DNA from: Chinchilla lanigera
Taxonomy: Eukaryota > Chordata > Mammalia > Rodentia > Chinchillidae
Length of the DNA: 64,000 bases
Assembly (NCBI RefSeq): GCF_000276665.1
Contig: NW_004955472.1
Coordinates: forward strand, 7,098,677-7,162,676
Direction of reading: 5' to 3'
Under the pieces are notes generated by a model. The model saw only the letters and a program-made list of their open reading frames with translations, made no database searches and was not told the DNA's origin. How positions within the stretch are numbered: the stretch's first letter is position 1; each line of letters begins with the position of its first letter. A program made the position numbers and the translations under genes. This document shows, one piece after another, positions 33,996 to 45,935 of the stretch.

Positions 33996-34388
33996 AAAAT
34001 TATTAAATTACTGAATAAAAAAGATATTAATCAGAAAGTGGTCTTCTGCTTGTTGATAATTCACATTAGCAGTGTGTTTCTGGCGCCATAAAGAGAAATT
34101 GGCCCCTTACCGATGAATACAGCTATCAGATTGGAATAGAGATGCATTTATCAATTCATCATGGTTGACAATGGATTATAATAGATTATAGCGGCCAATA
34201 AAATTTTCTGAATAATTTCCATTGTGCTGTCTACTGTCCATGTCACACACTGGTTATCATCTATAGACTGCTCAGACCAAGCACATGCACAGTTTGCAAA
34301 ACTTAAATTTTCTTCTCCTTGCAATGATTATAATTTTTACTGAAACTTTATAAAGTGACATCAGACTTATGCATCAGCTTCTCGTGAA

Positions 34389-34412
34389 TTTTATTAGTAG
34401 TAGTAGTAGTAT
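34389..34412. repeat. (TAG)n short tandem repeat
   Basis: About six TAG/GTA units. Confidence 0.85.
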
Positions 34413-34463
34413 ACTCCCGAGAGTTCCACAAGCCTTCTAGAAAGTGATGATCACATCAATTTA

Positions 34464-34770
34464 CAGTCAGCCCTTAGTGGTTTTAGGGATTAGTTCCAGC
34501 AGTCTTCAGAGATACCAGTACCTTCAGTTCTTTATGTAAAATAGCATAACATTTACGTGTGACCTATGCATATCTTCCCATATACATGAGGTCATCTCTA
34601 GGTACTTATAACACTTCATATAGTATAAATGCTACATAAATGGTTGTTATACTCTACTGTGTAGGGAATAATGACAAGAGAAAAACGTCTTTATGTATTC
34701 AGTACAGAAACTTTCATCTGCAGCTGGTTGAATCTGTGGTACAGAGCCTGTAGACCTAGATGGCTGACTC
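34464..34770 (+). mobile_element. MER2-type (Tigger, Tc1/mariner) non-autonomous DNA transposon
   Basis: The left end cagtcagcccttagtgg and right end gatggctgac are terminal inverted repeats. A TA dinucleotide flanks each side (34462-34463 and 34771-34772), the target preference of this superfamily. Inner blocks 'catatacatgaggtcatctc', 'ttgttatactctactgtgta' and 'gggaataatgacaagagaaa' match the MER2 interior. Close to full length for the family; no transposase. Confidence 0.75.
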
Positions 34771-34772
34771 TA

Positions 34773-35369
34773 CCAATAACCTTCGTTCCCTTCAAGGACT
34801 TATTGTTTGCTTCATCAAACTAGAGTAGGCATGATTTTTATATCAAAGTGTTTTTGTTTTGCTTCATTTTATACATATCAAATATCGCAAATTCTTTATC
34901 AGCTCACCAACAAACCTCTATTCTTTGTCTGCCTCAGTCGGACTTCATTTCGTGATGGTAGTTGGATTAGACCTAAATTGGGAAGATATTTTAATATTCC
35001 TACCCCTGATCACACCGTGTTGCTTCTACATTCACAAAGCATTTCAAATATGACTGTACTCTTGATCAAAATGCCTTCATTCTATCCGTGTGGATTTGTT
35101 CCCTACATACAAGAAGTTACTACATTCAACATACCATTAATTTATCTAACGCAATTAGATTTATTGTGGATAGAGTGGCTTTTAGGAGAGATCAGAAAAT
35201 ATATTCATTGGATGAGATTAAAGTATCTATAAAACAGAATTTTTTATTTGAGAATTTACCATCTAGGCCATGAGAATCCTAAGCAACTGATAAAGGAGAC
35301 TGAATTTGTATGTAGTCTGAAAAATAAGGGAGAGATTTAGAATAGCAAGCAATATATACAGACATACCT
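34773..35369. other. low-copy stretch with the longest ORF of the window
   Basis: Contains a 141-codon plus-strand frame (34807-35232) rich in Leu, Ile, Phe and Tyr. A second frame in register +1 (34859-35053) overlaps it. Neither shows a recognised domain. I judge it a chance frame in AT-rich DNA. Confidence 0.35.
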
Positions 35370-35470
35370 GACTATAATCCTGTATTAACTTACTGGGAGA
35401 CTCTGTGCTAGTCACTCAACCTCTCTGAGCAGCAGTTTCCTCATATATAAACTAAGTCAGATGGATCAAA
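35370..35470 (+). repeat. MIR SINE fragment
   Basis: 'gtgctagtcactcaacctct', 'ctgagcagcagtttcctcat' and 'ataaactaagtcagatgga' follow the MIR core and its 3' adjoining part. Confidence 0.7.
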
Positions 35471-35869
35471 AGAAAGTAAGCCCCATTCCAGTCTGGAAGT
35501 TCTGTGATCTTGTGATACAATTTGTCTACCATCCCAATATCCAGTTCCAAGCAGTGACCCTCACCGTGGGAATGCCCTACCATCTAATCAGAACCTTTTC
35601 TCTTGGACTTCAATCTGTGATGTTTCTTTTTCATCCCAGACTCTTTCCACTCACTTCTGTGTCCAGTAACACAGGGAGATGCTCACCGGCACCCCCTCCA
35701 GCCTGGCCTTCTACTCCTGTCTGAACAAATCTTCACACAAGGGAGCAGACCCAAGGCAGCACTGAGAACACCTTTGTATTTTCTGAGTACCACCTTTGTG
35801 TTTAAACAAAAGCTCTTCTTTGTATTCTGAAGAAGGGACTTTCACTGAAGGAAGGAAGGAGAAAAGCTA

Positions 35870-36090
35870 GCATCTGCTAAATTCTTATTGTGTACCACAC
35901 TTTATACACATAGTCACCCTTTACAACCCTATTTTGAAATACATACTACTTCCCCATATTTTTGAAGTTGAGAAGAATGACATACAAGAAATTAAATAAA
36001 TTTCTGAGATTAATAGGTAGTATCATGGATCTGGTACTCAAAGTCCCAATCCTTCAGCATAAAGAATTTGTTCTTTTTCCACCAGGCCAC
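35870..36090 (-). repeat. MIR SINE fragment, antisense
   Basis: 'attgtgtaccacactttata', 'catagtcaccctttacaacc', 'ctacttccccatatttttga' and 'ccaccaggccacacacac' follow MIR in reverse. Diverged. Confidence 0.5.
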
Positions 36091-37391
36091 ACACACCCTT
36101 AATTTGTAGTAAGCCTGGGTCTTTGAGTTTTATTTCAGGGTCTTCCAAGAGGAGATGGCAGGAGCTAAATTCTACCTCTGTCATTCTGCAGATGGTGTGA
36201 TGAACATAATCAATGGTTTTGTTTTATGCTATTATTAATAGGTCCCATTGATTTAAAAATGTTTTACACATATAATGTTTGCTAAAAAAAACCCTAATCA
36301 ACAATGTCACCTTCTACCCAGACATTTTTTATACTTATATAGACATTTCAGGTGATAGCTTCAGACTGAACAACCAACTCTCATCATTTAATGTATCTTT
36401 TGGTACAGGACCATAGTCAATGCTCAGCAAATGTTATCTGATGCTAATCCCTTCCAGCTATACCTAACCTCAGTTACACCAAGGATGACTGCAAGATGGT
36501 ATATTGGGATCTCAAGACACTCATGATTTGGACATCACAGCTGCTGCAGCTGCTGCAGATGTACAATTTTAGTCTCCTAGTTAATATGCTCAGAGCTATA
36601 CCAAGCAATGTAACTATCTTTTTAAAATGTTCTTGCACCTGCATCTGCTCCCTTCCTTTCTTTGTGCCAGTGGCTCATAACATGAGAAAACAAAGGCATT
36701 CCATGGGAAAACATAGATATGCTTCAGGCTGTATGGGTGAGTAATGGAAGATAACCGGATGTACTCCTGGCTAGTGATCTTTGAAGAAGAACATTCAGCA
36801 ACTTTGCAGTCGGAGAAGGGGTAATAACCTCTGAAATTAGCAGCAGGGCTTAGAAGTGTCTAGCATCAGAAAGACAATATGTAATCAACAGGTAAGAAGG
36901 AAGCGAGAAGAAACAGCAACAGGAAAATAAGAAGATGAGAAGAAAATAAGAAAGATAAGAAGCAAAAAGCATAGAACAAATAGCCTCAGACTTAGGAGAT
37001 GGCCTCTGGGTATTTATCTAGCTGGAAATCTGCAACACTGAGTTTGAGCAGTTCTGACCCCTTTATAATTGTAACATTCATCAAGGAAGCCACACTGGAA
37101 ATAGAGAGCTAGATTGAGGGATTTGCCTGCTAACTGCAAGGTACTTACAATTCATTCAGGGAGGGAAAGGGACAGAGATGAAGGTTTCCTCTTTCTTGCA
37201 TCAGACTGGTTACAAACCTGGATAACAACCAATACTGTTTTGACCCATGCAAACACTGGAAAGGCAGTGGATCACTGAAGAAACATCCCAAGACTCTCAG
37301 CAGAGGTATTTTATCCTCACATACACATTTGTGCCCGGACCTATCCCTCTGTAAGAGCGTAACCTGGTACTTCAGACAAAAGTAACTATAA
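36091..37391. other. low-copy non-coding stretch
   Basis: Nothing recognised. A short imperfect run of gctgctgca units is at 36537-36560. 36900-36970 is purine-rich. Confidence 0.4.
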
Positions 37392-37406
37392 AAACTAAAT
37401 CAAATA

Positions 37407-37496
37407 GGGACTGGGGATTTAGCTCAGAGGCACAGCACCTGCCTGGCAAGCACAAGGTCTTGAGTTCGATTTCAGGTACTGGAAAAAAAAAAAAAG
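37407..37496 (+). repeat. tRNA-derived SINE with 15-bp target-site duplication
   Basis: 'gggactggggatttagctca', 'aggcacagcacctgcctggc', 'cttgagttcgatttcaggta' and poly(A). Perfect direct repeats aaactaaatcaaata lie at 37392-37406 and 37497-37511. Confidence 0.95.
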
Positions 37497-37734
37497 AAAC
37501 TAAATCAAATAAAGACATGTATACAGACATCGTCAGCATAGCAGGGAGTGCATAAACGATACAGCTGACACTCCACATCGGTAGGTTCTATGTCTGTGTA
37601 TTCAAGCAACTTGGCATCAACAATAGCTTTTGAAAAAAAATTCTGGAAGTTTCTGAAATTGCAAACTTGAATTTGACTCACACCAAGCACTTCACTGAAT
37701 CCCCGCGCGTGAAGAGATGTGATACGTGCACACC

Positions 37735-37984
37735 CCACTGCCGCCCCCCATCCCACAGATTCTGCGATTCCCTCCAGCCCTCACTGTTTCAGCATTGTTT
37801 TCCTGCATAGCACTGTACTACGTAGTTCAGTCTATGATGGTTGCATCTGTACTGAAAATGTATAGAATTTGTTCTCTTGTCACTATTCCCTAAACATTAC
37901 AACATAACAAGTATTTATATAGCATTTATATTGCATTGCATATTATAAGTAACCCTGAGATAATTTAAAGTGTGTGGGAGCATC
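37735..37984 (-). mobile_element. MER2-type DNA transposon, first part (reverse orientation)
   Basis: Blocks 'gatggttgcatctgtactga', 'cttgtcactattccctaaac' and 'ttataagtaaccctgagata' are the reverse complement of the MER2 copy at 34464-34770. The match stops abruptly at about 37984 where LTR-like sequence starts. The outermost part (37735-37820) is weak. Confidence 0.65.
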
Positions 37985-38421
37985 TGTTACTGGATTCGAG
38001 GTTCCGCCTAAGCTGATGATCTGTGTGCCTGTGTGTGGTTACATCTCAGTTCCCAGGTCCTCCCGTAGAAGACCTGCAGAACTCCACATCAGAAAGTTCC
38101 AAGTTTAACAAGCCAGTTTATTGAGGGACAACCGCAGTATACTCAGGAGAGACCCAACCAGCAAATTGGTGAAGACCAAGGGCCTTGAGAAAGTAAGGGT
38201 ACTTTAACAGGGACAGTAAACTCTCAGAGAAATAGAGCAAGAAGCTCACAGAAAGGTAGAGGACAAGGTTGATTTTTTTTCCTTTCCTACAATCTGGGGT
38301 GTGGTCATGGTCTGTGGCTACTGGACCTTCTTCCAAGCACTGTGAGTTTCCATCTCTTCATCAAGAACTAATATGGAATCAGCTGGAGTGAACCCTGTGG
38401 CCAAAGCCCGTGAGATGGAAG

Positions 38422-38424
<3 letters not shown>
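37985..38424 (-). mobile_element. LTR-like insertion in MER2
   Basis: On the minus strand it holds a polyadenylation signal AATAAA (plus 38117-38122) and ends in ...taaca at 37985, compatible with the CA 3' terminus of an LTR. I do not recognise the family, and no internal retroviral sequence adjoins. The other border is unclear because of the poly(A) that follows. Confidence 0.4.

Positions 38425-38457
<33 letters not shown>
38425..38457. repeat. 33-nt poly(A) run
   Basis: A pure A run immediately after 'gatggaagagt'. It could be an expanded A tract within the LTR-like insert or the tail of a retroposed sequence. Confidence 0.95.
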
Positions 38458-38459
<2 letters not shown>

Positions 38460-38760
38460 ACAATGCAAATACATGTAAATGAGGCCTAACTGGATCAACA
38501 TGGAGGCCTCAATCTCCTACATTCACCTGTGTGGGCTCCAGAATTATATGAATGTGGAGATGGAAGAAACTAAAAAAGGGACCACTGAGCCCTTTTCATG
38601 AAATTTTAGACACTGACTCCTGCATAGTTTCCTCCCTGGGCTCAGCTACTATTTTCCCAGCTCCAGCTCATATCTAACTAAATATCTACTCTGCTATTTC
38701 CATAGATTTTGCCATCCATGGCATGTCCTAGAACCAATCTTTCAGACATATTAAGGGAAG
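38458..38760 (-). mobile_element. MER2-type transposon, second part (inferred)
   Basis: 'gattttgccatccatggcat' and 'gtcctagaaccaatctttca' (38707-38745) look like the inner edge of the second terminal repeat of MER2 in reverse orientation; 'aatgcaaatacatg' at 38462 fits just after the break. Between these the match is poor, so extra sequence may be present. Confidence 0.4.
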
Positions 38761-38911
38761 ATTATATTCACTAAACCTTCTTATCTGAATTGAACTATTT
38801 TTTTTATATATATAATAAAGTTGAGATTCTAATAGACCGGTTGCATAGAAATGTCAGTATTCAGTGGAACACCACCAAAGATTGGCTCAAGTACACAGAA
38901 GAAAAGCAGGT

Positions 38912-39262
38912 AACTTGGTCATTGCTCTCATCACTGGGACAAAATGTCTAACACTCACAACTTAAGGGATGGGAGGTTTATTTTGGCTCCTGTTTTAGCC
39001 CATAGTGGGCTAGCTCCAAACCAGGACAGCAGGGCAGCAGGCATGGTGGGGGATTGCGGCTCACAGCATGAGGGACAAGAGGCAGAGCAGGTCAAGGGAG
39101 GATCAGGGAAAAGACAGAGAACATCCAGGTCAGGCCCACAGTGACCCGCCTCTTACAGCCAGGCTCCACCTCCTCACAGCAGGGGATTATAAAGCCCCTG
39201 TGATCCATTCACCTTGCAAAGCTCCCGCCTATGGTTCCACGATGCCCCAGGCAAACATCTAG
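38912..39262 (-). mobile_element. MaLR-class LTR, antisense
   Basis: 'gtcattgctctcatcactgg', 'gacaaaatgtctaacactca', 'gggaggtttattttggctcc' (antisense of AATAAA region), 'ccacagtgacccgcctctta' and 'gctccacctcctcacagcag' follow a MaLR LTR read in reverse. The open frames at 38944-39262 derive from it. Confidence 0.65.
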
Positions 39263-40387
39263 ATCTGTGTCATGGCAGTAGGCTCATGCAATGGGTAGAA
39301 GTGAAAAAGAGCCAGTGCTGACTGACTACTGAAGGTCAGAAGTTATTTTCCTGAGGCCTGAGTGCCACCTTACAGGCACTTAAGCTTATCATTTGTATTT
39401 TGATTACTAGTTGGTCAATGATCTGTCTCGTGGATCATGTTTATTCTATACATTTCATGATTAAATAAGCAGCTAAAACTTAAGTCAATAGGCACAACGT
39501 GAGGAAAAGGAAATTTCTTAGAAGACCTCTCTTCTGCTAAGTGCCTATGTGCCCGCCAACAGGTCCCAGTCCTGAAACCTAAGCTCTAGTAATTGCCTCA
39601 GTATTTTCTAGCTCCATCAACCAACGTGCTAATGGTCCGGGTCATAGCCTCTTTTCCTCCCTTTTGTTAATAAAGAAGAAAAAAGCACACATTTTAGATT
39701 TCAATTATAAGCTCCCCTGCTTGACCCTGCTGGCTTTGAATCCACAAAATGATCCCTCTCTGTGTTCAGTGTTTCTCCTTTTAAATAGAACAAATGAACT
39801 CAATCAGTAAGAACATACGATGAAAAATTGGAATAAAAGCTGAAACTGTTCAAACACCAGATGCGATAACAAACAAACCTGGTTAATGATCTAACTTTGG
39901 AATACAGTGTGTGCTTTCTAGCAAAGAAAACAGCAGCTGGAAAACCAGCAACACAAACGTGTCGCAATGTCCGCCCACTTAAAAAAGACATTAATTCCAG
40001 TGGGGCTGCAGGGGAATGAATAGGAGAAAGAACAGTTCACATACTATGCAAACTCCTACCTTGTACCAGGGCTCTCAGTACATACTTTAAATAATAATTC
40101 ATTTTCTCTAATCTTGGGAAATATTTGCAATTTGTGGAAAACTTAAGCGTTCGGTTTGAGCATCGGAACTTACTAGTTGGCTGCAGTGAGAGCCTTTTGA
40201 TCACTCCTTGACAAGTTAAAACCGAACTTCTGTGAAAGACAATGTGTCAGGATATTCTGAGACTACCTCATCTGCAGAGCCACCAGAACAATGCAGGAGA
40301 CACACAGTGCCTAAGACAGCAGCATAGTGAAGTTAAACATAGCTCCCAAGGGGGAAATGCAGGCAAAGTATGCCGGAATTCACATGC
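39263..40387. other. low-copy non-coding stretch
   Basis: No repeat recognised. 40121-40240 has a higher CpG frequency than its surroundings, but no promoter element stands out. Confidence 0.4.
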
Positions 40388-40690
40388 AGGATTTTTATTT
40401 TTATTTTTCTTAGTATATCTTTCCAGCACATATGTTTCCCTTCCTTGTGTAGAAGTGGCACGTGTACATAACACATCTTACTTCCTTTTTCTGTCCCCTG
40501 TCCTTCTGCTTTCTCTCCCCTCCCTCCGCCTCTTAATCGCCTTCCCATTTGAGAAAGAACTATCTCCCTACTTCCTGTTATCTCCTTTTGTTTTGCTCTT
40601 TATTTAATTTGGATTTCTCATATAAGAGAAAACATGCAATGTTGAAACTTGTGTGTCTGATTTATTTTATTTAGGTTTTTAAAATGTTAG
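40388..40690 (-). mobile_element. L1 3' end, type I, antisense
   Basis: Reading the minus strand: a short ORF2 end ('aataaaataaatcagacaca', 'catgttttctcttatatgag'), then purine-rich 3' UTR ('gcggagggaggggagagaaa'), and an A-rich tail at 40388-40412. Severely 5'-truncated. Frames on both strands at 40242-40607 are by-products. Confidence 0.75.
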
Positions 40691-41559
40691 ATCCCTTCTG
40701 TGAGGGGTCTGACCACACATTCTTCCCCCAAAACAAATTAGCTCATGTACTATGGTTCTGCCCAGTGAAACCCTCTGGACTTACTGCCCTCTGGGGACAG
40801 GTCACATAGGTGTTTCTTGGTTAACACATACAAAGACCCCAGACACCCAGAAGAAACATATGTATTCAGCCTAAATCATATTGTGTGCAGGGTCTGGACA
40901 CAGTGGACCAATCTTTATCAGCTGATTTCTGCCTGGCAGGCACTTCTCCGACAGCCAAGTTCGCACATGTCCGTCAAATACTATCGTGTAAGCAGGACTT
41001 TCTAAAGCTAGCTACTGCTCTACAACTATTTTCTGCACAGGTAGTATAGAAGGTTAATACTCTCATAGATACCCTATCCCCTAACATCACCCCCTTCCAA
41101 GTACATAGAAGTGATAGATAAAATATGTAAAGGTAAAGTAGTAAAGATAAATGGGCTTACAAAATACAATTGCTATGAACCAAAAAACACAGCAATCTAG
41201 AGATGTAAGTGATACTGAAACACAGTTCATAACTAGAATGAACCCTGAAAAAAGCACAGTATTTGAACAGACTAAAGCACTAAGTCAGATATTTATTTAT
41301 GGAATAGTATATTTTCCCTGAAAAGCAGTCCATTTGTAAGTAGCCCAGAAATTTAAAAAAATTAGTAACCCTCGAGTTGAAATTACTGGTTAGGATGGTT
41401 TACGTACACCAGGACTATTTGTTCAGATGGAACCTGGGCATAATTTTGGTAAAACTTAACCAGATAAACCCCTGATCTTCTTGGCTTCAGGATTAGGCTT
41501 GTTCCTCAACCTGTAACACATACCCCATCATTCACTTTAAATACAGCTCTGTCCCTAAA
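40691..41559. other. low-copy non-coding stretch
   Basis: Nothing recognised. Confidence 0.4.
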
Positions 41560-41700
41560 ACTTTCACAGATAATAGAAATATTCTTGCTGTTCAAAATAG
41601 TTGAGACTAGCCACATGTGACCATGTGACTACTGAGCACTTGAAATGTGGCTGATGTAACTAAGCAACTGAATTCTGGATTTTATTTCATCTTAATTAAA
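41560..41700 (-). mobile_element. hAT-Charlie-type short transposon relic
   Basis: 'gactagccacatgtgaccat', 'actgagcacttgaaatgtgg' and 'ctgatgtaactaagcaactg' correspond to a common mammalian hAT element whose end reads ggctattgagcacttgaaat. Name uncertain; strand is relative. Confidence 0.55.
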
Positions 41701-41837
41701 CTTAAATAGGTGTATGTAGTTGGTGACTTCTGTATTGGAAGCACATTTTGTAATAAGTTCACTGCCTTGTTACTTTTATCACAGGGGATTCTTGGAAAAC
41801 ATCTCCACAGGTCAATTGCTTTGGAGGAATTGTGTGC

Positions 41838-41880
41838 TGTGTATGTGTGTGTATGTGTGTGCATGTGTGTGTGTGTATCT
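41838..41880. repeat. (TG)n-like microsatellite
   Basis: Interrupted gtgtgtatgtgtgtg units, about 40 bp. Confidence 0.9.
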
Positions 41881-42859
41881 CTGTTTTTGGGCAACACTAC
41901 TATTAGCAAAGAGTAATATTTAATTATCATATAGACAAATTCCAGGATGATTTTTGATCATCTTCATTTGGCTCATCTTTCACCTTTTTATATGTGTAAC
42001 TTGACTCACTGAATCTCTCTTGCTGAGTAAGTTAATTTTTCTCAATAAAGAAAAGAAAAAAGGAAAAGCTAATAAGTAACACTTCCAGCAAAATCTATAT
42101 TATATATGAATAATATGTCAAGCTATCGATTTCTATTGCATCTGGCTTTTGAAAAACAGAACTCACTATTTTCTATTTTTTTTCTTTGTTTTGAAACTAA
42201 GCATTCATCCGTACACCATCTGAATCCTAAAAATAAAGTGGTACTGATCCGTTGAAATATCTGGCTAGGCGACAACAGGCAGCTTCAGAGAGCAACATTC
42301 CCATGTTCGTGAACTTTGCAATGAACACTGAGCATCTCCAGGGGAAGAAGATGGTGGGTGGACAATGGATAGTATAAAGATAAAGTCTCTGGCCTCAAAT
42401 AATCCTGGTCAAGACTTAGCACCTGCAGTGCGTAAACCTCTAAGGAGCCACGTCAGCATAATATATTCCTGACTGATATTTTCAATCAGTTCACTTCTAC
42501 ATGCAATTTTGCTTATATCTACATCCACAAGAGTTATATTTAGAAAATTTTCAGTGATCCAAAGCGATGGTAGCCATCCTTCCATCTCAAAAATAGATAC
42601 AGACTAAATGCAATATAGCATCCTAGATTTGATCCTGGAACAGAAATAAGACATTAGTGGAAAAACTGGCAAAATCCAAGTGAGGTCTTAAGTTTAGTTA
42701 CTAGCAACGGGTCTCTTAGTTTTGACAAGTGTACCAGCATAATGTTAACAATGGGGTGATTAAGTGGAGAAGGCATAGAATACTCTACACTATCTCTGAA
42801 ACTTTTCTGTAAATCTAAAGGCATCCATGGAAGATTTTTCAGACCATTAAAGGAATAAA
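41881..42859. other. low-copy non-coding stretch
   Basis: No repeat or gene recognised. AT-rich near 42040-42240. Confidence 0.4.
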
Positions 42860-43075
42860 AAAATAATTCTTACATCTGGTAATCTGAGCAACTTCATTAA
42901 ATATAACAATATGTAATATAACAACCACTGTTAATTCCTATCATTTTGTTTTGAAACCCTGTATCATTTTTAATGTTCCTCCTTTGTTTTCTTTATGTCT
43001 GTGATGTTGGCATTTTGCTATTCTCTTTTTTTTGTTATTCTCTTTAAAATAAAAAAGGGTATCTAAAAACTAAAA
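42860..43075 (+). mobile_element. L1 3' UTR module, type II, with tail
   Basis: 'cttacatctggtaatctgag', 'caatatgtaatataacaacc', 'tcattttgttttgaaaccct', 'ttctctttaaaataaaaaag' match the last module of the L1 at 52.4-52.65 kb closely. Truncated to a single module. Confidence 0.75.
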
Positions 43076-45171
43076 GTTCGTTAAAAACAGACATGGAAGG
43101 GTGAGCAGCATTGTTCAGAGCCACTGTGAGCTCTCCTTGGGTTGCTTAACACCCAGCTAATGAGAATAGGGCCTACCCTTCCTCAGAAGCAGTTGTTGCA
43201 CATGGCCTCAGGTTTCCAAGATTCTCCAATAAATCCTCCAACATCGGCCCTCAAGTCCAGATGATTCTGCAGTCTACCTCAAAATACTCTTCTCAAGCAG
43301 CAACATTCACACTTACTCCATAAAGATATTCAGCAAGAAGGTGAGATGCTCTCTCCTAGATCCTGTCCCCAAGCAGCGTCCAGCTGTTTTCAGACACGCC
43401 AGAGAGGATAGAAGACCTGTGCACTTTCTGACTTCTTCCTGCAAAGTCTAGTCTGCACATGTTTGCACAATTCCACTTCATAAATACTATGGAAGGGCAA
43501 CTATTTTGAGTCTTCTCTTTTAAACATTACCTTGCTGTCTTACTAACAGAGAAAGAAAAGTTGAGTAGCCTCTCTTTGGACAGTTGAGAGTCGAAGGAAG
43601 TGCTAAGGGTAAGTAAGGACCCAAACAGAACAGATTTGAGTCTGACAACTCCAGGTCAGTTAGCTTTCAATTCTAAAACCAGTCTGTAAATTGTCATTCT
43701 CACTTTAATTAGTGCAGAATTTGTGCAAGTGAGAGTTTGTGTATAAACACTTAGACGTGCTTATTCAAGAAGCATTAACCAATACAAATCAAACAGTTCA
43801 ACTACATCCTCACTAATTTCAAACGCCTAGATGTATTCTTCATAAGCAACTGTTTTAATTATTGATAGAAAGAACCATTCATTTGCATGCAGAAACTTGG
43901 AGGCTAGAGTGAAGCCACTTTAAATAAAGAAAAACTCAGCTTTTGGAAAATGTCTGCAGAAGAAAATGTCTTTCTTCGCAGACGTTAGTCTGTACACATA
44001 CTAAGGAGCATAGCTTCTCTGCACAATTTCGAAGGCAGCTGGATGCTTTTACGCCTAGGCACAGACAGGCCTATACAAGACCTTCTCACACTGTGAGCAG
44101 GTTTTTAAATAATGTGTGAAAATTCTGAGGTTGTAATATACTTAGTACTCTCACATGACAAATAAGAGAGGAAAAATCCATTCCCACCCTAAGAATGAAA
44201 GAGCAGTCCCGCAGGGGCAATATTCCAATTGAATGAACGATTTCAAATTTGGGTGACAGACTTTTGGAAGAACAGATTTATATCCTCTGTGAAAATGCAG
44301 GGCTTGGGGTTTTTTCAAATAGTTTCACGGGTAAAAATCAGTAAATTTCTTCAGAGCTGGGAAAAAGAAAGAAGAAAAGCAGCTGAAAGCAAAGCTCTGC
44401 CTGGATCTTTCCTATTCCCCTGCTGCTGAGGTGTTCCATGACCCTGTGGTCATTCTTTCTCTCCTTGATCCTCCCCAAATTGGAAGATTTCTCTATTTTA
44501 TTGATGATTCCACAACAATAAATTACTTTCAGCCTGTCTGATATACTTTTCAAAAAGAAGTAGAGTCTTTTCCAACACTGAAAGAAAACCCTAATATGCT
44601 CCATATTATCCCCTGGTCAGAAGTAAAACTACTTCACAAAACACAGAAGGTGGCTTCCTCAGGACTCTGAGGAGTAAGCAGAAGATGGTGGGTTGTACTG
44701 GGAAATCAGAACGAGGAGAAGGAAACATATGTTGGCAAAGCAGTAATTTGCATAGTAAAAACTTTGAAAGAAACACCCCATTTCTGGCCAGAGAAATGGG
44801 ACACAGGTCTCTGGGGCGGGGAGACACAGGTATTCCTGTGTAGAGACCGCTGAAGTAAGGGGTGCTCCTGTTTGAAGATGAGCCTATACTACTGGAAGAT
44901 GCCGTACAGCCTGCCCTTGGAAGAAAGACCCACCTCAGCATAGCAAGGGCTTTACCAGTGGAGTGAAGACTCCACCCAAACTCCACTCATACAGTCCGAG
45001 AGAGGCACACGTGTAGGTCAGACATAAAGCAGCAGAGCAAAGAACTGAGAAATTTTCAAAGGTGGTTAAAACCTGCTAGGACAACCACAAGCACAATTGC
45101 CACTAGAACAAGGAACATGACCCAAGATAAACAGGTACACTGCAAGAATTGACATATAAGAATTAATTCCT
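43076..45171. other. low-copy non-coding stretch
   Basis: Frames at 44338-44604 and 44606-44986 (minus) are open but carry no recognisable domain. 44640-45140 could be the eroded leader of the L1 that follows, which I cannot verify. Confidence 0.35.
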
Positions 45172-45326
45172 TTTTTTTTTGTCTTTTTGAGACAGGGTCT
45201 CACTATGCAGTTCAGGTTGGCCTTGAGCTCACTTTGTAGCCCAGGCTGGTCTTAAACTCACAACAATCATCCTGCCTCAGCCTCCTGAGTGCTGGGATTA
45301 CAGGTACGTGTCACCATGCCTGGTTT
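45172..45326 (-). repeat. B1 SINE, full-length, antisense, well preserved
   Basis: 'gagacagggtctcactatgc', 'agcccaggctggtcttaaac', 'cctcagcctcctgagtgctg', 'ggattacaggtacgtgtcac' with a leading T run. The best-preserved B1 in the window. No clear target duplication. Confidence 0.92.
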
Positions 45327-45344
45327 AGAAAATAATTTTTGAAG

Positions 45345-45473
45345 AAGGTGGGACAATCTTAAATACCTGTGCTCCTATGAGTAGAACTTCAAAATACATG
45401 AGACAAAGATTGACAGAACAGGAAACAAAGCAGAAAGGAATCCAGTTAAATCTGGCAATTCTGCACTCTGTGG
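45345..45473 (+). mobile_element. ancient L1 ORF2 (endonuclease region), left part
   Basis: 'atgagtagaacttcaaaata' and 'catgagacaaagattgacag' are L1 ORF2 endonuclease-region blocks of an old subfamily. Interrupted at 45474 by an LTR. Confidence 0.55.
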
Positions 45474-45935
45474 TGGTTTAAATCCAGAACACCCCCAATC
45501 CCCAAAGCTTCATGCTCTCTGAAGCAGGCCTTTTGCAAGGTGATTGAATGATGCAGGTAGTGTGCTGTCGTGGATTTATCTAGGATTAGTTCAGAGCTAA
45601 ATATACTGTTGGAAGGTGTGGCCTCGTTGGCAGAGGTGGGTCACTGCGCACATAGCCTGGAAGGGTGTGTGCGCCTCCCCAGGTCGTCCCTTCCCGCTCT
45701 GCTTCCCGGCCACCCCGATGTGAGCAGCTCTCCTCCCTCCAGATCCTTCTGCCACGCATTTCTGCCTCAGAGCCTGCTGAACATGGACTGTACCCCTCAG
45801 CCAAGACCAACCTCCCCGCCTGTAAGTTGTGGATGTCAGACATCTTGTACATAAGCCCCAGAAAAGTGACCAAGACATTCCTTTCTCTGCAATTTGTAGC
45901 ACAGATTGACAGAAAAATCAAAAACACAGAACCGT
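45474..45935 (+). mobile_element. MaLR-class LTR (MST/ORR-like), inserted in L1
   Basis: The start 'tgtggtggtttaaatccaga' and end 'gcacagattgacagaaaaat...acacagaa' are those of a MaLR LTR. Inner blocks 'ggtgtggcctcgttggcaga', 'ctctgcttcccggccacccc' and 'aacatggactgtacccctca' follow in order. The 136-codon and 101-codon minus frames and the 94-codon plus frame here are by-products of this GC-rich LTR. Confidence 0.7.

Noticed and set aside
34807..35232. Longest open reading frame in the window (141 codons, plus strand)
   Set aside because: Hydrophobic composition follows the AT-rich DNA, a shifted frame overlaps it, no domain or signal peptide pattern is convincing, and the length fits chance for 64 kb in six frames.
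41838..41880. CRISPR-like or regulatory repeats
   Set aside because: Simple (TG)n microsatellite without spacers; the host is a mammal.
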